Part shown: piece after piece, positions 56,888 to 64,000 of the stretch
Layout: every line of letters begins with the position of its first letter
Numbering within the stretch: the stretch's first letter is position 1
DNA from: Gigaspora rosea
Lineage: Eukaryota > Glomeromycota > Glomeromycetes > Diversisporales > Gigasporaceae
Direction of reading: 5' to 3'
Assembly: GCA_003550325.1 (NCBI GenBank)
Contig: QKWP01000269.1
Span: forward strand, 255,138 to 319,137
Length of the DNA: 64,000 nucleotides
The notes under the pieces: generated by a model
Seen by the model: only the letters and a program-made list of their open reading frames with translations
What the model was told of the DNA's origin: nothing
Databases searched by the model: none
Made by a program: the position numbers and the translations under genes

Positions 56888-57148
56888 TACCATAGATCCG
56901 CCAAAAACCCGCGTATATCAGTAGCGTATAGGATATATATAAGAAAAATATCGGAAGTTAGATAAATATCGGTAACGTATTTGTAGAATATCAGTCTCTC
57001 CAATATCTTAATCTTAGACTAAGAGTAAGATATCGGTGAGACTGATATTCTAAAAATACGTTACCGATATCTACCTACATTCCGATATTTTTCTTATATT
57101 ATCCTATACGCTACTGGTATACGTCGGTTTTTGGCGGATCTATGGGTA
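56888..57148. mobile_element. Fold-back element, ATAGATCCGCCAAAAACC ends
   Basis: Left TACCATAGATCCGCC and right inverse TACCCATAGATCCGCC. The arms pair almost to the centre (near 57020), where AAGATATCGGTGAGACTGAT-type repeats occur. It is 261 bp and non-coding. TSD not resolved. Confidence 0.7.
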
Positions 57149-59029
57149 CATATTGGAAACTTTGTATCTCAAGTTATACATAATATAGTATTTTTTGCGT
57201 AATAATTTAAACTTAAGATAATATATCAATTTGAAATTTGAAATTTATTTTTTATCGCGATCTATTTCATAAAAGTTATTATATTTGGAAATTCTATTTT
57301 TGGATTTTTACCATAAAATTGATGATGGGCTGAAAGTACTGTAAACATTCGTAATAACGTTAAATAAAGATAACCGCTAATCTATTATTTTAAAATAAAC
57401 AGGAAAAGCTATATAATAATTGATAGTATCGGGATGTAGGCTAATTGCCGAAACGTGAGGAAACGATTAATTAAGAAGTACAATCGTTGATCAGTCACAA
57501 GTTCAGTTACAAATTCGGAGGCGTAGAAATAATTAGATAAAAAAAAATCACAATGGGAAGGTTACTTGTCGTTTAGGCTGGACTAATAAACGCAAACTAT
57601 TATAATATTAGATGTTAACGTACTAAATGAACTTAAAGAATCTGGTCATTTAGAGTTCGGAATCGCTTCGTATAGAAACTATTTGAATTTATTTAAAGTC
57701 AATGAGTCTGTTAAAAATTTAATGTATCGGATGTACTTGCGGAAAAAAAACCGCAATAAGTAATACAATTCGTAATACCGTTAAGGAATTACTTAATTGA
57801 ATAACTCTTGAACTTTTTGTAATAAAAACAAATGGTTATTGACTAAATAATCAAAAATTCCGATTCTATCGCGCGGGTATGTAATAAATTTTTACACGAC
57901 AGGCGGATCACGCATAAATTTCTTATTTAATATTAAATACGCATGTGATCACATGAGTGCGCACATACTTTTCAAGCCGAATTTATAAAACTGACGACAC
58001 GAGTTGCGAAGTTGCGAACTAGTAAAATCCGCTATGGTCATTACGTGAGGGTGAAATCCGCTTTTATATAATAAAAAACATAATCAAATGCAGATTTCAT
58101 CCTAACCCGATCTACATAGCGGATTTACGAGCTCATAACGCGGTTTCATCCGTTTTATGATTACAAGTTAACTTCATTCGTCAATGTTTCCTACTTTATG
58201 TTGGATTATGAATATAAATCACCGTTATCTGTAACCTTGTTTGGTGCCACATATTATAACACCTAAAATTGGATTTAACCAAATCCTTAAATTAAATTAG
58301 GCATTTCCTTTTGGGGATAGCTTAATATTAATGTTAAAGCCAGTATTTTGTCGGCAAGTTTTGTAGAACAATTATAATGCGATATCAGATCCATAATTGC
58401 CAGTCATATAGATACAGTATCCGCATAATAAATAAAAAAAAAGAATATATTTTAATATTTCCATAGTTTTCAAAACTCTGAACAAAAGTATCACAAATCT
58501 GCCCTATTAATTCTTTTCGAATACAACAGATCTGTAGAATTCGAAATTATTAAATATCATCCCTCCATACAGTCACCCGTACAATCACAAACCATATCGG
58601 CCGATTTGTTTCGACCCCAAAATCTGCCAATCATGATTGAGGATTATCAAAGAAATTTCGTACTTAAAATTTATTACAGTACGAATTTTCATAAGGACGG
58701 CCTTTTTAACTAACCTTGTATTTATAATTAAATACGTAGAAAATTATTGTGCTTATATATTTAATTATAAGCCAAATATGTGTTAAAAAGGTCAATTTTT
58801 TAAAAATTTGCTTCCGAGTTTATCATTGAAGTTGCCAACCCATCATAAACCCATCGTTCCCCTCCTAAAACACCCGAATATTTCAAAAAACGGTAAAAAT
58901 ACTTCTTTCTACAGCTTAGCATAGCTCCTTTGTTGAGTTTTATTGGTTTTTTAACTTGTCTAGACGTCAAAAAAGTTCTTTTGTATATATTAGATAGCTA
59001 TACAAACTAAATAATTACAGACATATGCC
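57149..59029. other. Spacer with a small inverted repeat
   Basis: 58020-58131 has GTAAAATCCGCTATGG and the inverse of GTAAATCCGCTATGTAG, with GGTGAAATCCGC/GGATGAAATCTGC inside, a likely small MITE. No gene was seen in the remainder. Confidence 0.4.
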
Positions 59030-61406
59030 TGATGGTACATACAGAGTACAGAACAGAGTTGATCAGAACGAAATCTTCTTGCTCATCCTGTAACAGATAT
59101 ATTATGACCCTGATAGATTGGATACAAAAACAATACAATGGATACACCATAGTGCCTTTATATAATAATGTATATAACTACATATCCATCCCATCATGGC
59201 GTACATGGATGACTCTCTCTGGCTAGCATCGAATAAACAAACTCTAGAAGAGATTCTCGAAGTAGCCAACTCCTTCTATAACCTAGCGAACATAAAGGTC
59301 AATCTATCAAAATCCACATAATAACAAATTACGATGCAGAAACGACAATAAAGTTCAATGACACTATCATAAGAATATACAACCTAATACACCATTCAAA
59401 TACTTAGGATACACTTAGTCAATCAAAAAAGATAATACAAAACAAATAACCAACGAAATTATAACTAGCTTACAAAAACTAAAAATCGCTAATATAACAG
59501 AAAAATAGGCAATCTACATTATTAATGCAGTGATACTGCTATGAACATCGTACCGGCTTCAATGTTGCTATTGTCAAAAAGAGCATGCAAACATATCACA
59601 AGCCAATACACAAATATCGTAAAAAGTAAGGCACGCCTGGCTAGAGGAGTATCAAATAAATTTATACATCATTCAGACATAATGGTACTAAAGACTATAA
59701 TATGAATACAACAACAACAACAAATCTGAACACTCACCCGTGGCCTAACCGCACCGGACTTTGACATATCCCCCCTAAAAATCTGATTTTAGCAACTACA
59801 GATTGCTGCTGCAACTAACAGATTAATTCTAATCGAAGAACTCATTTTTCTACAACCAGAAGCATACACATATCTGGCCCAATCTATACACGCCATGCAC
59901 CAACTAAATATCAACGCATAGCACAATCACAGTGATTGGTTAATACTGGAAAAATCAAAGGCCTCCTCAATCAATAACATACTTAAAGGATATGCAACCT
60001 CGAGTCATCTGAATAAACTGTTAAACGTGCACAAGATAAACTAGATAAAACAATTTCTAAACTACGACTTGACAAGACTACTGCAATAGGAAGAATTCTA
60101 CAATAATATTACAAAATTACCCTGTGGACAAATACCAAAATGGTTCAACATAATGCGCACAGCAATAGTGGACTACAACAACCCTTGTTTAACCCTAAAA
60201 ACTGAACCCATGTACATTCACAATATGAAACCCATATTATGATAAATAGATAATAACTGGCAATAGATGTATTAGAAAAATCTTTAACTATGATAACAAA
60301 ATAGCAACAATTGCACACTGGGTAGAGACTGATAGTATTCTAAATAGGTGTAATGGCTGTATAAAAACAATAGAGCTTTAAGAAAAAAGAAATATATATA
60401 CTGCTCACACCAACAAACTACCAATGCACATAATAGAAACTACTTAGATATAACATCTCCTGTATCCGAAATAATGTCTCCCTATAAGCGACATCCCTTT
60501 CTGTGACACCCTTTTTCAACTCTATCCGAGTATGCAGAGATATTTGAAAATATAAGCAATAATCAATGGATAGAATGGGAAAACATTAACTACTCTTATA
60601 AAAAGATCGAGATCAAAATAACTACACTAACAAAGTTACGAAACAATGCAACATACCAAACAGCAGTAGCACAAATGACCCATAGTAAACATACTTGGAA
60701 ATGAACAAACATATATTGGCCCACACACACCTACGCAATTACTAGCTATGATACTAGTGACACTACATTCTAAAGCATCCATAAAACTTTCAACCAACCA
60801 TAACCCCCTAGTCAAAATAATTGATAAATATATAAACACTCTCACCCTCAACTTGCAAATCACGAATAGAGATGAATACGCAAGCATGCACCATGTATAA
60901 AAGCACTACTAGGCAATAGACAGGTCATCACAATGTATAACAAAGAGCTGAAAATAGAAGGCACAGAATATACAATAGTACACACAGTAATACGACTAGA
61001 ATTAATACTATGATACAAATTCATAATACAAGTTAACAATATAGCAGCAATACACTCTATCAATTTATTAATAAAACACTTAACAAATAATACAATGCAG
61101 CTATAAAGAAATAAACTAGCCCCTCATATTCAAATATATATCTTGGGGTTAGCCCCATTTTCACTAAACACAGACCCAATTGAATCTAACTTTAAAATAA
61201 AAATTTTAGCTAACAAACTACCTACCCACTCCATATTACATCATAGGAAACCAACAAATAATCTATACTATGCCAGGACCCCGAGCAATCTATGAACAGC
61301 TAACAATTTTAAAAAATCTTAATATACAAAAAATAGTCAAAAATAAGCAAAAGCAAATTGTTACCTATTTATGTATAGCTTGGAGCCCCACCATATCTGT
61401 CTAGAT

Positions 61407-61645
61407 TAGTGATGCCACCGAAATAGATTTTTGAAAAAGGCCTATTTCGTCTCCATTAGAGAAAATTAAAATTTTTTATAAGGAAGAGCAAATAAAATTT
61501 ATATTGATATGTTCCTTATAATTTCATCTATTCAAAAAAAGTATCAAATAATTTCGTCTTTCAAGTAAAATAGGTCAAAAACAATTTCGTCTTCAAATTT
61601 TAATTTCGGGTTTTAGAACCCGAAATGCTTTCGTCCTCATGTATA
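61407..61645. mobile_element. hAT-like MITE with weak TIRs, nested in LINE
   Basis: A perfect 8-bp duplication GTCTAGAT flanks it (61399-61406 and 61646-61653). The left end is TAGTGATGCCACCGAAATAG; the right end in inverse is TATACATGAGGACGAAAG, matching only in part. Inside, TTTCGTC/GACGAAA recurs five or six times. It is 239 bp. Confidence 0.7.
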
Positions 61646-61918
61646 GTCTAGATACCTTACGACAAAAGAAGATTTCTTGCACATACTAATCTGTAATAAA
61701 AATGAGAATACAATAGACAAACTAATAATAAAAACTTGGGCAAAATACTGTAAAAAGAACAAACTCCAACTAACTGATACAACTGAATTCACACGAAAAT
61801 TTAACAAAGGATATATAGCTAAGAAATTACCCTTTGGTATCATTATAGTGCATATGCTAGCACTACTCCTCTAAATAGAAGATCACATCAAGTATACCCA
61901 AAGTGGTACTACTAGTTA

Positions 61919-62084
61919 GGGGCATGCTATTTATTACGTAATTTTTACTATAGATACATAGCTAGAGGTAGTGATTACGTCTATATATTATATTAATCAA
62001 CCAGAATTAGATAAAACGATTACACCATACATAGGTAGAGGTGGCTACTAAGTAGAAAATATTATATAATAAATGGCACGCCCC
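61919..62084. mobile_element. Harbinger-like MITE, GGGGCATGC family, copy 2
   Basis: TTA on both sides (61916-61918 and 62085-62087). Ends are GGGGCATGCTATTTATTACG and the inverse of GGGGCGTGCCATTTATTATA. It matches 6447-6611 along its length, including the AGAGGTGGCTACTAAGTA part in inverse. It is 166 bp, nested in the LINE. Confidence 0.8.
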
Positions 62085-62437
62085 TTATTAAAAACTATAT
62101 ATAAAGAAATATAGAAACCAAGTAGAAAAACCAAACACACTAATGAATAAACATTCCTTTCTATACAAACCCCAATAAGTACTACCTCACCAGACCTGCA
62201 GACAATATGTAAAATAGTTAGAAAATTATACCAACTATAACCACCACCACCTTTTCACAATATATATGAAGACTAGAGATCTTACAACCAATCTAGCTAA
62301 GATTAGGTCAAGAGTAACTAGCTTTTACTCTACCTTACTATAAATTAGTATAATTCATACTTGTAATTTTTTATATATCAAATTATATATATCAAATAAA
62401 GAGATAAAAAAAATCTCTTTTAAAAAAAAAAAAAATG

Positions 62438-62698
62438 TATATTTATTTTTTTATATTGATCCATATAACAAAAAATGCTCATGTGATTACATGAACCCAA
62501 CCTAAGACCAGAGATTGATTAATTATGTAATCCAGAAATCTTATTTATGTCCTGTATCTGTCTTTTATATTATATATGGTCCAGTGCAGAAAAATTTGTA
62601 TCTCAAGCACTAAAATTAATTTTGTCCATATAGAAAAGTTCTTTAATTTTAACAATTTATTTATAATTTTTTTATGCCAAATAAAGTAGGTTCTGGGC
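62438..62698. other. AT-rich spacer
   Basis: No feature was seen between the LINE tail and the next repeat. Confidence 0.4.
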
Positions 62699-63065
62699 TA
62701 GGGTCCATAATAGGCCAGGTTGGGCTAGGTTTTTATAAACCTGTCAAAATATTTTTAAGCCCAGCCTGGATCAAAACCCATTTAAAAAATTCAGTACACG
62801 GGTCAGTCAGGACCTCGAAGAACTCTGATACAACTCAGATCTGAGTTTGTATAATTTTAGTAGTATTTTAGCCAAATAGATATATAAAATAGAGCAAAAT
62901 TTAAAATTTTACTATATAAAAATGCAACATTTAATGAATTTCTATGCAAAATTTTCTTTTTTAAAATCATCTGAGTTGTATCAGAGTTCTTCGGTGTCCT
63001 GGTTGGTCTGGGCCATGACAGGCTTTGGGTAAGCCTAGCTCGGACTGTAGCTCACATATACATAC
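62699..63065. mobile_element. TAGGGTCCRTAAT repeat family, copy 2
   Basis: Starts TAGGGTCCATAATAGGCC, then GGTTGGGCTAGGTTTT and AAGCCCAGCCTGGATC, matching 33037-33135 with C-to-T-like changes. It is interrupted by the MITE at 62809-63000 and continues with GGGCCATGACAGGC to about 63065. The right terminus is uncertain. Confidence 0.5.
62809..63000. mobile_element. MITE, GAAGAACTCTGATACAAC family, copy 2
   Basis: Left AGGACCTCGAAGAACTCTGA, right inverse AGGACACCGAAGAACTCTGA. The interior matches 19982-20170 in opposite orientation. The flanks GGTCAGTC and GGTTGGTC agree at six of eight bases, a possible old duplication. Confidence 0.7.
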
Positions 63066-64000
63066 CAATTTTGTATAACCAATACTACAAATATGAAAAG
63101 TTAAGTAAATTTTTTATAGTCAATTTTTTTTTTGTATGTTATACAATATTAGATATCAAGAACTGTAATCGTACAGTATATATATAGTTTCTGATATTTA
63201 CCTTTTTTTTAGATAAATAGTTGCAATTTTTTCTTGCCGATTCTTTTTTATTTCAATATACCGTATTTATATTAGTTGGGTGAATTTAAATCATAGATAA
63301 ATTTTTTTAATTAATTAAATATAAAACCTTTGTTTAAATTATTTTTTAATATTACTTACTTAAATTATTTTTATATAACTTATTAAAGTTTCACTTAAAT
63401 TATTTTTACATAACTTATTAAACTTTCGCTTAAAATTTTTTTTTATATAGCTTAACAAAATTACTTAAGTTATCTTATCAGTTATATATTAATACCTCCA
63501 AAGAGAACATTCAAAAGAACTTGAAAACCAAGACTGAATATACAGACTATTGGCTTTTACATAGATGAGTATTATCTAGTATTTACCTCATTCAAGTAAT
63601 AATTGAGTTTAACTTTTCACATATAGTAAAATATCAATCCAGTTTTATAGCTTGTATTAATTCCAATAGTTCGTTAATTTCTTTATCCAGAACTTTAGTA
63701 AAGCCTTCATCAGCAAATTTTATATATAGATATATATCGATTACTAACTGGTAAGATATATATCGATACTCATCACCCCTGTCGATTACTATCGATAGTA
63801 ATAGTAATCAATATTTATCGTATGGGTCTTATGTAACAACCAGTGCTTTTTTTGAAAGCTTATCGTACGGGTTTATATGAAAATCATGTGACACATGATT
63901 TTCATATAGACCGGTGTGAATTTAGTTATTTTAAAAGCAAAAACTGAATTTGGTTTTTGCTATAAAACTATGTATTAATATGTGAGTTTGGTATTTTTTT
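63066..64000. other. AT-rich spacer with a perfect 35-bp palindrome
   Basis: The stretch is AT-rich with ATATATCGATTACTA repeats near 63735-63790. At 63874-63908, TATATGAAAATCATGTG is followed by one base and its exact inverse. No gene was seen. Confidence 0.5.

Larger units (their letters stand above)
59030..62437 (+). mobile_element. Second LINE, heavily decayed, carrying two MITEs
   Basis: A plus-strand coding relic with very many stops. At 59202 a frame reads YMDDSLWLASNKQTLEEILE then VANSFYNLANIKVN, the catalytic reverse-transcriptase motif and its helix; later pieces include TPFKYLGY (about 59390) and CNGC (about 60350). A Lys-rich tail frame (KTWAKYCKKNKLQL) follows at about 61725. 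It ends with AAATAAAGAG and an A run at about 62425-62437. The upstream RT half and endonuclease are missing, so the copy is 5' truncated. It seems a different clade from 9596-15147. Confidence 0.65.

Overview
The window reads as a repeat-choked, AT-rich eukaryotic chromosome segment from a fungus, most likely an arbuscular mycorrhizal fungus (Glomeromycotina, Rhizophagus-like). The grounds are a BTB-BACK-TLDc gene with one 79-bp GT-AG intron, a decayed tetratricopeptide gene whose units read LNKLLEIEPND, a secreted berberine-bridge-like flavoenzyme with an 85-bp intron, L1/Tx1-like LINEs, and a very high density of small DNA elements in AT-rich DNA. The species is inferred; no ribosomal or tRNA gene here fixes it.

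Layout. 1-9.6 kb holds no gene: a retroelement tail, a TA-flanked MITE, an array of palindromic units, at least four copies of a family ending in TACCGTATAT with subterminal AAAATAAGCTACC, a Harbinger-like MITE, fold-backs and an 8-bp-TSD hAT-like MITE. 9.6-15.15 kb is a full-length but decayed LINE with a 10-bp target duplication. 15.2-32 kb is nested DNA elements (including a 1.5-kb MULE-like element with 9-bp TSD), a reverse-strand TPR pseudogene and long plain AT-rich stretches. 32-33.2 kb is the 5' part of an FAD oxidase gene cut short by a repeat. 33.3-38 kb is again nested elements. 38.5-40.0 kb is the only fully intact host gene seen, BTB-BACK-TLDc. 41.6-49.7 kb is GC-richer palindromic elements and a second MULE-like element with a hAT-like element inside it. 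50.7-54.0 kb is a second, inverted, broken FAD oxidase copy split by a small LTR retrotransposon fossil that itself carries a MITE. 55.9-56.5 kb is a lysine-rich reverse-strand ORF. 59-62.4 kb is a second, badly decayed LINE carrying two MITEs.

How it fits together. The host genes do not form a pathway. The coherent story is mobile-element dynamics. By eye I could define exact target-site duplications for about eight hAT-like (8 bp), six Harbinger-like (TWA), three to four TA-type and two MULE-like (9-10 bp) non-autonomous elements, many of them inside one another. A recurring design is an element-specific short motif repeated many times near both ends. The two FAD oxidase paralogues serve as each other's empty-site reference and confirm the LTR insertion to the base. 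I found no CRISPR array, rRNA, convincing functional tRNA, or autonomous transposase gene.
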